From NCBI RefSeq assembly GCF_027568575.1, contig NZ_JANUVP010000001.1: a stretch of 64,000 nucleotides of DNA, one strand, 5' to 3'. The notes below the pieces were generated by a model. It ran no database searches. It was not told the origin of the DNA and saw only the letters and a program-made list of their open reading frames with translations. Source of the DNA: Caldifermentibacillus hisashii. Its GTDB lineage: Bacteria; Bacillota; Bacilli; Bacillales; Caldibacillaceae. The translations under genes were made by a program, and so were the position numbers. Shown piece after piece: positions 28,102 through 37,511 of this stretch; position 1 is the stretch's first letter, and every line of letters starts with the position of its first letter.

Positions 28102-28278
28102 CTATGAGCGAAAAAGATGTTTTTTCAGCTTTCTTACTTCTCCTATTGAAAGTCCGTACTCAGACGCCAGTTCAAACAAAGATGCATTTTCTTGTTTTTC
28201 AATAAAGTCATGGAAGTCTACGCCAAAAACTTGTTTCCCTGTCAGGTTTACCTGATCATTTTTATCACTTGCACGCAT
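28102..28278 (-). CDS. 58-residue HTH-like protein (YrzK-like)
   Basis: A small gene reading MRASDKNDQVNLTGKQVFG... with a C-terminal helix-turn-helix-like segment LFELASEYGLSIGEVRKLKK. AGGAGG lies upstream; of two adjacent ATGs the second (28278) has better spacing. It occupies the place of B. subtilis yrzK just upstream of hisS, and its size agrees, but I recall only position and length of that gene. The HTH suggests nucleic-acid binding. Function is unknown. Confidence 0.7.
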   Translation of the reverse strand: MRASDKNDQVNLTGKQVFGVDFHDFIEKQENASLFELASEYGLSIGEVRKLKKHLFRS

Positions 28279-28341
28279 CATTTTCCTCCTAAAAAAGTTT
28301 TGTCGATAATAGTATGTCCTATTCTAACGTTGCTTTTTCAT

Positions 28342-28371
28342 AAAAAAAGACAAACTCCGGTTAAGTTTGTC
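28342..28371 (-). terminator. terminator downstream of dtd
   Basis: GACAAACT (28349-28356) and AGTTTGTC (28364-28371) form the stem around a 7-nt loop. The minus strand continues into seven T. Confidence 0.8.
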
Positions 28372-28384
28372 CAACGATGCGAGT

Positions 28385-28610
28385 GATGTAATGATCGTCC
28401 GGTCAATAATTAATTTGTACTTATGATTAGGCAGCTCTGGCTTGTCTACCAATGATGTAATGATTTGCCTGCCAATAATCAATATAGTACTTTTGACGAG
28501 AACAGGTGGCTCCTATCATTAGTTTACCTGTTAATTATCAAGCTTACTTTTAATTAGAACTGCTGTGGTTTATCTATCAGTGATTCAGTGACTGACTGTC
28601 AATAATCAAT
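28385..28610 (-). repeat. degenerate duplications of the 3' end of dtd
   Basis: The end of dtd (plus-strand reading GTCAATAATCAATGTA at 28598) recurs as GCCAATAATCAATATAG at 28471 and GTCAATAATTAATTTG at 28402. Each is preceded by an (A/G)TGATGTAATGA-like block comparable to the dtd stop region. No ORF lies between the dtd stop and the terminator. Confidence 0.6.
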
Positions 28611-29029
28611 GTAACCGGTCCGTCATTCGTAAAGGTTACATCCATCATTTCACCAAATTTACCTGTCTCAACGACAAAGCCTTTTTCCCGTAATCGCGTA
28701 TTAAAATATTCATATAATCGATTGGCTTGATCCGGTTTGGCCGCTTCCATAAAATTAGGTCTTCTCCCTTTCCGGATATCCCCGTATAACGTAAATTGTG
28801 AGATGGAAAGAATCTCTCCTTCAACGTCTGACAGGGAAAGGTTCATTTTCCCGTTCTCATCTTCAAAAACGCGAAGACCGGAAATTTTTTCAGCAAGGTA
28901 TTCTGCGTCTTTTTCAGTATCTGAATGGGTCACACCGATGAGTAAAACAAATCCTTTTGCAATTTTCCCTACTTTTTCTCCATTCACCGTTACACTTGCA
29001 TTTTTTGCCCGCTGTAATACAGCTCGCAT
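28577..29029 (-). CDS. dtd: D-aminoacyl-tRNA deacylase
   Basis: A 150-residue DTD1-type deacylase that hydrolyses D-aminoacyl-tRNAs and Gly-tRNA-Ala. It carries SQFT (77-80), in the substrate pocket, and the NxxPxT-type NDGPVT (135-140) with the cross-subunit Gly-Pro motif. It follows relA with a 13-bp gap, the conserved relA-dtd pair. Only the last codons differ from a typical ending, and that end segment is also duplicated downstream. Confidence 0.95.
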   Translation of the reverse strand: MRAVLQRAKNASVTVNGEKVGKIAKGFVLLIGVTHSDTEKDAEYLAEKISGLRVFEDENGKMNLSLSDVEGEILSISQFTLYGDIRKGRRPNFMEAAKPDQANRLYEYFNTRLREKGFVVETGKFGEMMDVTFTNDGPVTLIIDSQSLNH

Positions 29030-29042
29030 TTCGTACCCCCCT

Positions 29043-31235
29043 TTAATTCATTACTCGGCGGACCGTATAAATATCATGGATTTGTTTAATTCGATCAACA
29101 ACTTTTTTTAGATGGGCAACATTTTGAATCGATATTGATAAATGGATTGTAACGATTTTGTTCCGATCGGTTTTTCCTGTTACCTGGGTAATATTTGTTT
29201 TTGTCTCAGCAATTGCTTGTAATACTTCATTCAATAACCCTCTCCGATCATAACCGTTAATTTCCAAATCAACATTGTATTCTTTATTTGTCGAGGCATA
29301 TCCTTCCCACTCAACCGGGATAAGCCGATCTTTTACATCATCGCCCTTTACATTCGGACAATCCGTTCTGTGAACCGAAACACCGCGTCCCTTCGTTATA
29401 TAGCCGACAATTTCATCACCCGGAATCGGACTGCAACATTTAGACAAGCGAATCAGTAAATTATCGATGCCTTTGACACGGACTCCTGCATCCCGGCGTT
29501 TCGGGTGATTAACAGGTTTTAACTCGGAAATATCTTTAAAGAGGAGTGTTTCATCCATATCTTTCTTTTTCCGTAATTTTTCGGTTAAGCGGTTGGCTAT
29601 CTGAGCCGCTGTAATGCCATTGTAACCGACTGCCGCAAACATATCTTCTTCATTGGCAAAATTAAACTTATCCGCTACTCGTTTCAGGTTCTCGCTTGTC
29701 ATAACTTCTTTTATATCAAATTCCATATTTCGAATTTCTTTTTCAACAAGTTCTCTGCCTTTATTGACATTTTCTTCCTTAAGTTGGCGTTTAAAGAATT
29801 GTTTAATTTTGTTTTTTGCCTGTGATGTTTGGGCGAGTTTAATCCAGTCTCGGCTTGGTCCATATGAATGTTTTGACGTAAGGATTTCGATAATATCACC
29901 GGTTTTTAGGCGGTAATCAAGAGGTACCATTTTATTATTTACTTTAGCCCCAATCGTCTTATTACCTATTTCTGAATGAATTCGATAAGCAAAATCAATT
30001 GGTACAGACCCGGCCGGCAATTCAATGACATCACCTTTAGGGGTAAAAACATACACCATGTCAGAAAACAGGTCAACTTTTAATGAAGCCATAAATTCTT
30101 CGGCATTTGAAGATTCATTTTGAAATTCAAGAATTTCTCTAAACCAGGTTAGTTTCTTTTCAAATTGATCGGGTGTGTTAAACTTTTTCCCTTCTTTATA
30201 GGCCCAATGTGCAGCAATCCCGTATTCTGCAATTTGATGCATTTCAAACGTACGGATTTGTACTTCCAATGGATCCCCTTTTGGACCGATAACCGTTGTA
30301 TGCAAGGATTGATATAAATTTTGTTTCGGCATTGCAATATAATCTTTAAATCTTCCCGGCATCGGTTTCCAGCATGTATGAATAATTCCAAGAACGGCAT
30401 AACAGTCCTTAATACTGTTTACAATAATTCGGACAGCCAGCAGATCATAAATTTCATTAAATTGTTTGTTTTGGAGGACCATTTTCCGGTAGATGCTGTA
30501 GATATGTTTGGGACGACCGGTAATTTCAGCTTTAATCGAAACTTCATCTACCCGCTTTTGAACTTCATTGATCACTTCTTGAATATACTCTTCCCGCTCA
30601 GCACGTTTTCTTTTCATTAAATTGACAATGCGATAATATTGTTGAGGATTTAAATAGCGAAGAGCCGTATCTTCCAATTCCCATTTTATTTTTGATATTC
30701 CAAGGCGGTGAGCAAGCGGTGCAAAAATTTCTAATGTTTCATTGGCGATTCGGCGTTGTTTTTCTTCCGGCAGATGTTTCAATGTCCGCATATTATGCAA
30801 TCGGTCGGAAAACTTAATGATGATAACACGCATATCCTTTGCCATTGCCACAAACATTTTCCGATGATTTTCCGCTTGTTGTTCCTGATGGGATTTATAC
30901 TTGATTTTCCCTAATTTCGTTACACCATCAACGAGCATAGCAATTTCTTGACCAAATTCTTCTTCAATTTGCGCCAATGTTATATCCGTATCTTCAACAA
31001 CATCGTGAAGAAACCCCGCCGCAAGTGTTGCCGGATCCATTTTTAAATCAGCCAAAATCCCGACAACCTGAATCGGATGGATGATATAGGGCTCACCGGA
31101 TTTTCGAATTTGATTATGGTGTGCCTGTTCTGCAAATTCGTATGCATGGCGAACCAATTCCGTATGTTCTTCATTTAAATAACTACTTACTTTTTCCATA
31201 CACTCTTCAATTGTCATTGTTTGATCGGAACTCAT
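29043..31235 (-). CDS. relA: bifunctional (p)ppGpp synthetase/hydrolase RelA
   Basis: A 730-residue long RSH protein. Its domains are HD hydrolase (H53, HD at 77-78, then SDRLHN), synthetase (about 220-360; YQSLHTTVIGPKG, EYGIAAHWAYKEG), TGS (about 395-455), a zinc-finger-like CC...C region (SKCCSPIPGD...DCPN) and C-terminal ACT (about 655-730). Both catalytic halves look intact, as in B. subtilis Rel. The ATG at 31235 is chosen behind AAAGGTGA; a GTG nine bases upstream overlaps that site. It forms relA-dtd, downstream of apt. Confidence 0.96.
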   Translation of the reverse strand: MSSDQTMTIEECMEKVSSYLNEEHTELVRHAYEFAEQAHHNQIRKSGEPYIIHPIQVVGILADLKMDPATLAAGFLHDVVEDTDITLAQIEEEFGQEIAMLVDGVTKLGKIKYKSHQEQQAENHRKMFVAMAKDMRVIIIKFSDRLHNMRTLKHLPEEKQRRIANETLEIFAPLAHRLGISKIKWELEDTALRYLNPQQYYRIVNLMKRKRAEREEYIQEVINEVQKRVDEVSIKAEITGRPKHIYSIYRKMVLQNKQFNEIYDLLAVRIIVNSIKDCYAVLGIIHTCWKPMPGRFKDYIAMPKQNLYQSLHTTVIGPKGDPLEVQIRTFEMHQIAEYGIAAHWAYKEGKKFNTPDQFEKKLTWFREILEFQNESSNAEEFMASLKVDLFSDMVYVFTPKGDVIELPAGSVPIDFAYRIHSEIGNKTIGAKVNNKMVPLDYRLKTGDIIEILTSKHSYGPSRDWIKLAQTSQAKNKIKQFFKRQLKEENVNKGRELVEKEIRNMEFDIKEVMTSENLKRVADKFNFANEEDMFAAVGYNGITAAQIANRLTEKLRKKKDMDETLLFKDISELKPVNHPKRRDAGVRVKGIDNLLIRLSKCCSPIPGDEIVGYITKGRGVSVHRTDCPNVKGDDVKDRLIPVEWEGYASTNKEYNVDLEINGYDRRGLLNEVLQAIAETKTNITQVTGKTDRNKIVTIHLSISIQNVAHLKKVVDRIKQIHDIYTVRRVMN

Positions 31236-31299
31236 GATAATCACCTTTATAGAAATGCATCAATATTTGTATCAAAATAGTCATAATTATCTGTCCCAA

Positions 31300-31350
31300 T
31301 AAAGTGGAACTTCAACCAGTGACAGGAAAATCGCTAACCCACGCTGGATT
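31300..31350. repeat. dispersed hairpin element family 2, copy B
   Basis: AAAGTGGAACTTCAACCAGT followed by a decayed complement CGCTGGATTG. Nearby (about 31420) is ACCAATCGG, also present beside copy C. The remaining 31351-31677 is AT-rich with no gene I can support. Confidence 0.5.
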
Positions 31351-31677
31351 GTAAAAGGAACTCAAAGCAAATGTGCCAAACGGGCTTGTTGCAACGTTTG
31401 TCTAATCAACATGTACAACCCAAACCAATCGGACTAAAGGAGCACATCCCCTCTACCACTTAACTTTTGTGTCGAAACAAATCTGGGGGTCCTTGACTGA
31501 TGAAATGGGGAATTATTCAGCTAAATGAAAACTTGCACATTCTTATTGATTGTTATTATTATTGATAATTATGGCGAAAAAGTAAAGCATTTTTATTTTT
31601 GTGTAGTTTAATATATATATTTCCAAGAAAGAATGCAAATTCGATGCACCGGGAAATTTTAGAATTTCTTATTTTGT

Positions 31678-31706
31678 TAAAAAATAGCTTGGCGAAAAAG
31701 CCAAGC
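31678..31706 (-). terminator. terminator after apt
   Basis: GCTTGGC (31687-31693) and GCCAAGC (31700-31706) around a 6-nt loop; the minus strand continues TATTTTTT. Confidence 0.8.
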
Positions 31707-31719
31707 CCAAAAAACGAAA

Positions 31720-32232
31720 CTAGTATTGAATCAAAGTTTTTAAATCGATGCCTGATAATTTTTCCCGACCGTTTAAATACGTTAATTCAATAAGAAATGC
31801 CGCACCAACTACGATTCCGCCTAATTGTTCAACTAATTTTTTGGTTGCTTCAATCGTCCCGCCGGTTGCCAATAAATCATCAATAATCAACACCCGTTGT
31901 CCGGGTTTTACCGCATCTTTATGAATAGTCAGGACATCCTTACCATATTCCAAGCCATATTCTACTTTAATTGTTTCCCGAGGAAGTTTCCCTTCTTTAC
32001 GTACCGGCGCAAACCCAACGCCTAAAGCATAAGCAACCGGGCAACCAATGATGAATCCGCGAGCTTCCGGACCGACGACAATGTCAATTTGTTTTTTTTT
32101 CGCATACTCAACAATTTGTTCAGTTGCATACTTAAACGCAGCTCCATCGGCCATTAACGGCGTAATATCTTTAAAACTAATTCCTTTACTTGGCCAATCT
32201 TCAACTATCGCAATATATTTTTCTAAATCCAT
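31720..32232 (-). CDS. apt: adenine phosphoribosyltransferase
   Basis: A 170-residue type I PRTase converting adenine and PRPP to AMP. The PRPP-binding loop VLIIDDLLATGGT is at 114-126, and the PEARGF loop near 55-60 is typical of Apt. GGAGG lies upstream of the ATG. The start overlaps the end of recJ by 10 bp, giving recJ-apt coupling as in B. subtilis. Confidence 0.96.
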   Translation of the reverse strand: MDLEKYIAIVEDWPSKGISFKDITPLMADGAAFKYATEQIVEYAKKKQIDIVVGPEARGFIIGCPVAYALGVGFAPVRKEGKLPRETIKVEYGLEYGKDVLTIHKDAVKPGQRVLIIDDLLATGGTIEATKKLVEQLGGIVVGAAFLIELTYLNGREKLSGIDLKTLIQY

Positions 32233-34583
32233 GCCTTTGCCTCCTTCATATTTGCAGTACCGATAAATCTATCGAGACTATTTTTTAATTGTTTATAGGA
32301 TGAAAAGAGCAACTCTTTTTCCAATTGAATAATTTCCTGTCTTAATTGGTAAGTTTTCGATTCTGATAAATCTCGTTTTGACGGATTTTTTATAACTGAA
32401 AGAATACCATTATCCATTGTAACAAAATTCAGTTCAAAAAACACCGTTAGCATAAATTTTATGGTATGAAGTGACCATCCTTTATATTTCGCCAATTCGG
32501 CTCCATAACGTCGGAAATCAAACACACCTTTTTTACACAAGAATGCATACATCCATTTAAAATGTTCTCTTGTCGGCATCGTATTTAAGAGTTCGATATC
32601 GTCTTGATAAAAATGGGCATAAATTCTTGCAACCTGCTTTCCTGCCAATAATGACTCTAATTGCTTTTTTGATTGGGGTAAATCAATTAGAACAATGTTC
32701 ATTCCGTCGATATCACAATTTTTCGCTGAGGCTTCAGAATGGATGATTTCAAGACCGGCAGCGAATTCGGATAAATTCATTTGGTTGACGGTGGATTCGC
32801 GAAAAACAATCAGTTTACTGCTTTTTTCCGGTACTTGATGAATCCACTGGTCGATTCTTCGGTTACCGCGATAATCAAACAATTGCCATTCATCAATACA
32901 AATATCTTTTAATATGAACTGCGGTTTACTGACATGATTCCATTCATTAATCGCTAACTCTCCAATGACCGAAGCTTTCGATAATGGTGATATTTCATCG
33001 GCAAGATCCCCCATATGAAAACCGATACAATCAAGTTGAGCCGAATGGTTTTCAATGATTGCTTTCAGATGATTTTTCTCTGCACCGACTTTTTTGATTT
33101 GTGGCAATTGAATATCATTTATTAAAAGCAATGGTTTTGGATTTTCTGTTCCAAACGGAGCAAACTGAAGCAATTCTTTAACAGATTGCAAATGGATATC
33201 CTCCAATGGAATCATCCCATCGACTTCAGTAACCGGGATAAAATCCTCTTCATCTAATTGTTCACTTGCCAACCGGTTCAACCGTTCCCTTAATTCCGGA
33301 ACATCTGAGATTTTCATAGTCAGCCCGGCAGCCATCGGGTGTCCTCCAAAATGCGGCAAAAGTTCTTTACATTGGAACAAATTTTGATACATATTAAATT
33401 TTGGAATACTTCTTGCCGAACCCTTAGCCAATCCGGTTGCTTGATCAAAAGAAAAAACAATAACCGGCCGATAAAATTTTTCCACTAATCTGGAAGCAAC
33501 AATGCCAATGACCCCTGCATGCCAGCCTTCCTTACCGACCACAATGACCTGATCGTCTATGTAATTTGATGATTGAGAAATTTCCTCAATCGCTTCAACA
33601 GTTATTTTATCGACGATTTCTTGTCTTTCTTTATTGATTTCATTAATTTCATGGGCCAATTGTTCAGCCTCATCTTTATCATTTGCCAAAAATAAATCAA
33701 CGACCATACCGGCATGGTATAATCTTCCGGGAGCGTTTATCCGCGGGGCTAGTCCAAAACTAATTGATTCCTCATTTAATTCTTGCTGATTGATCCCGGC
33801 AATCCACATTAACGCCTTTAAACCAAAATGATCCGACGATTGTAAGAGAGGTAATGCTTTTTTTACAATCAAGCGATTTTCATCTTTGAGAGGTACTAAA
33901 TCAGCTATAGTTCCGATTGCTGCAAACGGAAGCAATTCTTCCGGAACTTTCCCTAAAAGAGCCGTCACCAATTTAAACGCGACACCGACACCGGCTAAAT
34001 CTTTAAACGGGTAATTGGAATCAGCCCTCTTCGGATGAATAATCGCCAAACAATCCGGGAGTTCCGGTCCGGGTTCGTGATGATCGGTGATGATTAAATC
34101 AATACCAATTTCTTTTGCCACTTTTGCTTCATGAATCCCGGCAATTCCGTTATCAACCGTGATAATTAAATGATAACCGGCTTCTTTCAGTGTTCGAAAT
34201 GCTTTTTCATTTGGGCCGTATCCTTCCGTGAAGCGATTTGGTATATAAAAATCGGCATCCGCACCGAGTTCACGTAATGTTTTCAATAATACATAAGTAC
34301 TTGTTACTCCATCGGCATCATAGTCGCCATACACGACCATTCGCTCACCATTTCGAATTGCCCGAAAAATTCGTTCAACACATATATCCATATCATTAAG
34401 CAAAAAAGGATGGTGAAACTCTTCATCCGGATTTAAAAATTTCTTTACACTTTCAGCCGTATCTAAACCTCGATTGACTAATAAATTTGCTACTAGAGGT
34501 GTCAACTGCAGTTCATTCATTAATTGTTCCGCTTTTTGACGATTTCCTTCTCGAACCGCCCAACGCGTCTTTGCTTGCAACAT
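32223..34583 (-). CDS. recJ: single-stranded-DNA-specific exonuclease RecJ
   Basis: A 786-residue DHH-family 5'-3' ssDNA exonuclease. It has motif I YGDYDADG (85-92), VDNG near 143, DHH at 167-169, the GGHPMAAG DHHA1 motif and a long C-terminal OB plus Gram-positive extension. The ATG at 34583 (MLQAKTRW) has GAGAGGTG/AAAGGA upstream, and the length equals the B. subtilis protein; the GTG at 34595 is less likely. It functions in recombination and mismatch/base repair. Downstream of secDF, separated by the secDF terminator. Confidence 0.95.
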   Translation of the reverse strand: MLQAKTRWAVREGNRQKAEQLMNELQLTPLVANLLVNRGLDTAESVKKFLNPDEEFHHPFLLNDMDICVERIFRAIRNGERMVVYGDYDADGVTSTYVLLKTLRELGADADFYIPNRFTEGYGPNEKAFRTLKEAGYHLIITVDNGIAGIHEAKVAKEIGIDLIITDHHEPGPELPDCLAIIHPKRADSNYPFKDLAGVGVAFKLVTALLGKVPEELLPFAAIGTIADLVPLKDENRLIVKKALPLLQSSDHFGLKALMWIAGINQQELNEESISFGLAPRINAPGRLYHAGMVVDLFLANDKDEAEQLAHEINEINKERQEIVDKITVEAIEEISQSSNYIDDQVIVVGKEGWHAGVIGIVASRLVEKFYRPVIVFSFDQATGLAKGSARSIPKFNMYQNLFQCKELLPHFGGHPMAAGLTMKISDVPELRERLNRLASEQLDEEDFIPVTEVDGMIPLEDIHLQSVKELLQFAPFGTENPKPLLLINDIQLPQIKKVGAEKNHLKAIIENHSAQLDCIGFHMGDLADEISPLSKASVIGELAINEWNHVSKPQFILKDICIDEWQLFDYRGNRRIDQWIHQVPEKSSKLIVFRESTVNQMNLSEFAAGLEIIHSEASAKNCDIDGMNIVLIDLPQSKKQLESLLAGKQVARIYAHFYQDDIELLNTMPTREHFKWMYAFLCKKGVFDFRRYGAELAKYKGWSLHTIKFMLTVFFELNFVTMDNGILSVIKNPSKRDLSESKTYQLRQEIIQLEKELLFSSYKQLKNSLDRFIGTANMKEAKAWI

Positions 34584-34650
34584 ATTTCCTTTCACCTCTC
34601 AACTCATCTATTATACTAGAGGAATAGAAGTGAATCAATGAGAGGATTAG

Positions 34651-34677
34651 AAAAAAAACGCCCCTAAGATAGGAGCG
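34651..34677 (-). terminator. terminator after secDF
   Basis: CGCCCCT/AGGAGCG stem (34659-34677) with the minus strand running into eight T. Confidence 0.85.
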
Positions 34678-34691
34678 AGTCGGATTCATCA

Positions 34692-36953
34692 TTACACAAC
34701 CGGTTGATCAGAGTATTTTTTCTTTTCTTTATACGTAATCAATACACCTTTTTTCTTCAATTCTTTGCCTTTCCATACGAGCCATAATTGAGCGGCAATA
34801 AAGACCGAGGAATAAACCCCGACAATTAAGCCGACCAGCATGGCAAGGGAGAAGTTCCAAATTGCTTGACTACCCATTAATAATAAGAAAATGATCGGCA
34901 ATAATGTCGAAAGTGAAGTATTAATGGAACGTGTCAACACTTGACGCAAGCTTTTATTAACAATATCTTCCAATTCTTGATAAGTACGGATTCTCTTCTT
35001 TTTCTTCATATGATCGCGAATCCTGTCAAATGTAACAATCGTATCATTAATGGAAAACCCGATAATGGTTAAAACGGCCGCTACGAAATTGAGATCAACT
35101 TCAAGTCTCGAAATACTAAAGACTGCTACCATAAAGAACGAGTCATGGATTAATGCTAAGATCGCCGCTGTCCCCATTTTCCATTCAAAGCGGAATGCAG
35201 TATAAATGATGATTCCGGCTAATGAAATCAGCACAGCATAAATGGCATTTTTTACCAATTCCCGGCCAACTGTCGGAGTAACGACACTAACATTCGGATC
35301 GGCACCATATTTCTCATGGAAGTAATCTTTTAATTCATTGATTTCATTTTGAGATAAACTGCCTTTATAACGAGCGACGGCACTGTTGTTATTATCACCG
35401 GATAAAACAATATCATCCGTTTCAATATCAAATTTTGCTAATTCACTTTTCACTGTTTCTGTCGTTAAAGGTTTATCCGAGGATACTTCAATCCGGGTAC
35501 CACTGGTAAAGTCAATGGACAAGTTTAACCGGAAGATAAGCAACATAACGATACCTAGTGCAAGTAAAACACCGGATAACGTAAAAAATACATTTTTTCG
35601 TTTTACAAAATCAATTTTATCAAAGCGGGTAGAAAGATCGACTGTTTCGACACCCTGTTTGATATCATGAACATCTTGTTTTTTTACACCAAACCAGCCT
35701 AATTTATGGTTAAACCAATTGCTGTGAACGAGCAGACCCAATAAGAAACGGGATAAATATACAGCTGTGATGAAACTGATTAATAAGCTGATAATAAGCA
35801 TTGTTGCAAAGCCTTTGACAGAACTTTGTCCATAAATATATAGAACAACAGCGGCAATGAGCGTCGTAATTTGGGCGTCAAAGATCGTGACAAATGATGT
35901 TTTATTTGATTCTTTAAAAGCAGCTTGAAGGGAGCGCCCTACTTTAATCTCCTCTTTAAGTCGCTCGTATGCGATAATATTTGCATCGACCGCCATCCCA
36001 ATACCTAATACAAGCGCTGCAATACCCGGTAAGGTCAGAACCGCATTGAGTCCATCATAAACAGCTAAAAGCATCCAAATATAAACCGATAAGGCAATAC
36101 AAGCAACCAGACCCGGCAAGCGGTAATAGACAATTAAGAAGAGGTAGATAGCAGCTATTCCAATAATTCCGGCTAATACGGTAGATTGTAAAGCATCAGA
36201 ACCAAATTGAGCTCCGACCGACGTAGAATAAATTTCTTTCAACTTAACAGGTAAAGCACCGGCGTTTAATAGTTCAGCCAATGTTTTTGCCTCTTCTACA
36301 GTGAAATTCCCTGTAATTTCCACATCGCGACTATTGATAACCTTTGAAACCATCGGTGCAGAAATATATTTTGGATTTTCCTTTCCGGCCTCTTTTGCAT
36401 AGGAGTCTTTATCTTCATCAAAATCAAGCCAAATAACCATCACGGAAGGGGTCTTTTCCATAGCTTTTTCCGTCGCCTTGGCAAATCTCGAAGCATCTTT
36501 CAATTTTAAGGTGACGTTTGGCTTGCCGTTTTGGTCATAGGATTGTTTTGCGCCTCCTTGGACAAGATCCGTACCATCAAGTAATTTATTATCTTCAGAG
36601 TCACGGAAAGATAACTCTGCCGTTGTTGATAACATTTCCCTTGCTTGTTTTTGATCCTTTATCCCAGCCAGTTGAACCCGAATGCGATTTCCTTCTTCTA
36701 CATCGATTCTCGGCTCACTGACACCTAAAGCATTAATCCGTTTACTCAGTGCTTCTGCTGTACTGGCCAATGTAGCCTGAGTAATCTTATCCCCATCATT
36801 TACCGGTTGAACCTGATAAAGTACTTCAAATCCACCTTGCAAGTCAAGTCCTAGCTTGATTCGGTCAAGAATAGGATTTGTCGTCGTACCAAGCAAGCTG
36901 GCAAATAAAATAACGAGAAGAAAAAAAGCAATCATTCTGCTACGTTTAATCAT
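34692..36953 (-). CDS. secDF: fused protein translocase subunit SecDF
   Basis: A 753-residue natural fusion of SecD and SecF, as in Bacillus. The SecD half (about 1-420) has TM1 (about 7-25), the periplasmic-type P1 region with LGLDLQGGFEVLYQV, and a five-TM bundle. The SecF half (about 455-753) has LSIDFTSGTRIEV and a second bundle with GFSINDTIVTFDRIRD. It uses the proton motive force to pull preproteins through SecYEG. GGGAGG lies 12 bases from the ATG, a rather long spacing. A strong promoter overlaps the comN stop upstream. Confidence 0.95.
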   Translation of the reverse strand: MIKRSRMIAFFLLVILFASLLGTTTNPILDRIKLGLDLQGGFEVLYQVQPVNDGDKITQATLASTAEALSKRINALGVSEPRIDVEEGNRIRVQLAGIKDQKQAREMLSTTAELSFRDSEDNKLLDGTDLVQGGAKQSYDQNGKPNVTLKLKDASRFAKATEKAMEKTPSVMVIWLDFDEDKDSYAKEAGKENPKYISAPMVSKVINSRDVEITGNFTVEEAKTLAELLNAGALPVKLKEIYSTSVGAQFGSDALQSTVLAGIIGIAAIYLFLIVYYRLPGLVACIALSVYIWMLLAVYDGLNAVLTLPGIAALVLGIGMAVDANIIAYERLKEEIKVGRSLQAAFKESNKTSFVTIFDAQITTLIAAVVLYIYGQSSVKGFATMLIISLLISFITAVYLSRFLLGLLVHSNWFNHKLGWFGVKKQDVHDIKQGVETVDLSTRFDKIDFVKRKNVFFTLSGVLLALGIVMLLIFRLNLSIDFTSGTRIEVSSDKPLTTETVKSELAKFDIETDDIVLSGDNNNSAVARYKGSLSQNEINELKDYFHEKYGADPNVSVVTPTVGRELVKNAIYAVLISLAGIIIYTAFRFEWKMGTAAILALIHDSFFMVAVFSISRLEVDLNFVAAVLTIIGFSINDTIVTFDRIRDHMKKKKRIRTYQELEDIVNKSLRQVLTRSINTSLSTLLPIIFLLLMGSQAIWNFSLAMLVGLIVGVYSSVFIAAQLWLVWKGKELKKKGVLITYKEKKKYSDQPVV

Positions 36954-37044
36954 CTGTTTAAAAATCCTCCCTTAAAGAGAACACCCATATTAGCTATGAA
37001 AAATGTTTTTATATGAGGTTTCAATATCATTTATTACCATGTAC

Positions 37045-37073
37045 ATTATGTTACAACCAATACAAGCTGTCAA
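37045..37073 (-). promoter_or_regulatory. sigma-A promoter of secDF
   Basis: TTGACA (37068-37073) and CATAAT (37045-37050) are 17 bp apart, about 90 bp upstream of the secDF start. Confidence 0.75.
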
Positions 37074-37079
37074 TTTTTC

Positions 37080-37379
37080 CTATTTTTTTAACAATTCTTC
37101 TAGTTCACCCGCTCCCGCATCCGAGAACCAATCAGGACCCTTTAAATGTTCGACTGTTTGAAAGGAAATAAAATCGCTGACCTTCACATTCAAAATATCG
37201 CGGACTATTTCATAAATATGTACATCTTCCCGCGGCTTTCTCCATTTTTTTGTAAGTAAAAAATTCCATAAGTCATCTTCAGATACTTGATCATAGTCAA
37301 ATACTTTAAATTCATCCAGCTTTGAACTCAAGACAACGGCAACATCTTCTCGATATTTTTCATAGAGATGAACAGCCAA
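37080..37379 (-). CDS. comN: ComN-type post-transcriptional regulator (YrzD)
   Basis: About 99 residues, starting at a TTG (37379) eight bases behind AAGGTGG; the frame stays open to 37451 but the extra N-terminus has no ribosome site. The protein is acidic at its end and contains LWNFLLTKKWRKPRE and a VRDILNVKVSDFISFQTVE segment, matching the ComN/DUF post-transcriptional regulator family found beside secDF. In B. subtilis ComN controls comE mRNA. The length agrees with that protein (about 98 residues). Confidence 0.82.
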   Translation of the reverse strand: MAVHLYEKYREDVAVVLSSKLDEFKVFDYDQVSEDDLWNFLLTKKWRKPREDVHIYEIVRDILNVKVSDFISFQTVEHLKGPDWFSDAGAGELEELLKK

Positions 37380-37511
37380 AGTAATCCCCACCTTCTTCCA
37401 AATATAACGGTTTGATAAGCAATGATTAAAATTATTAGCAAGGTTGTCCACAAAATTGCATATATATCATTGTATAAAAAAAAATCCCATTTGAGAAGGC
37501 AGGGAACAAAA

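Noticed and set aside
31250..31290. TTGATA-17-CTATAA as a relA promoter
   Set aside because: The -10 would lie directly on the Shine-Dalgarno, leaving no leader; not convincing.
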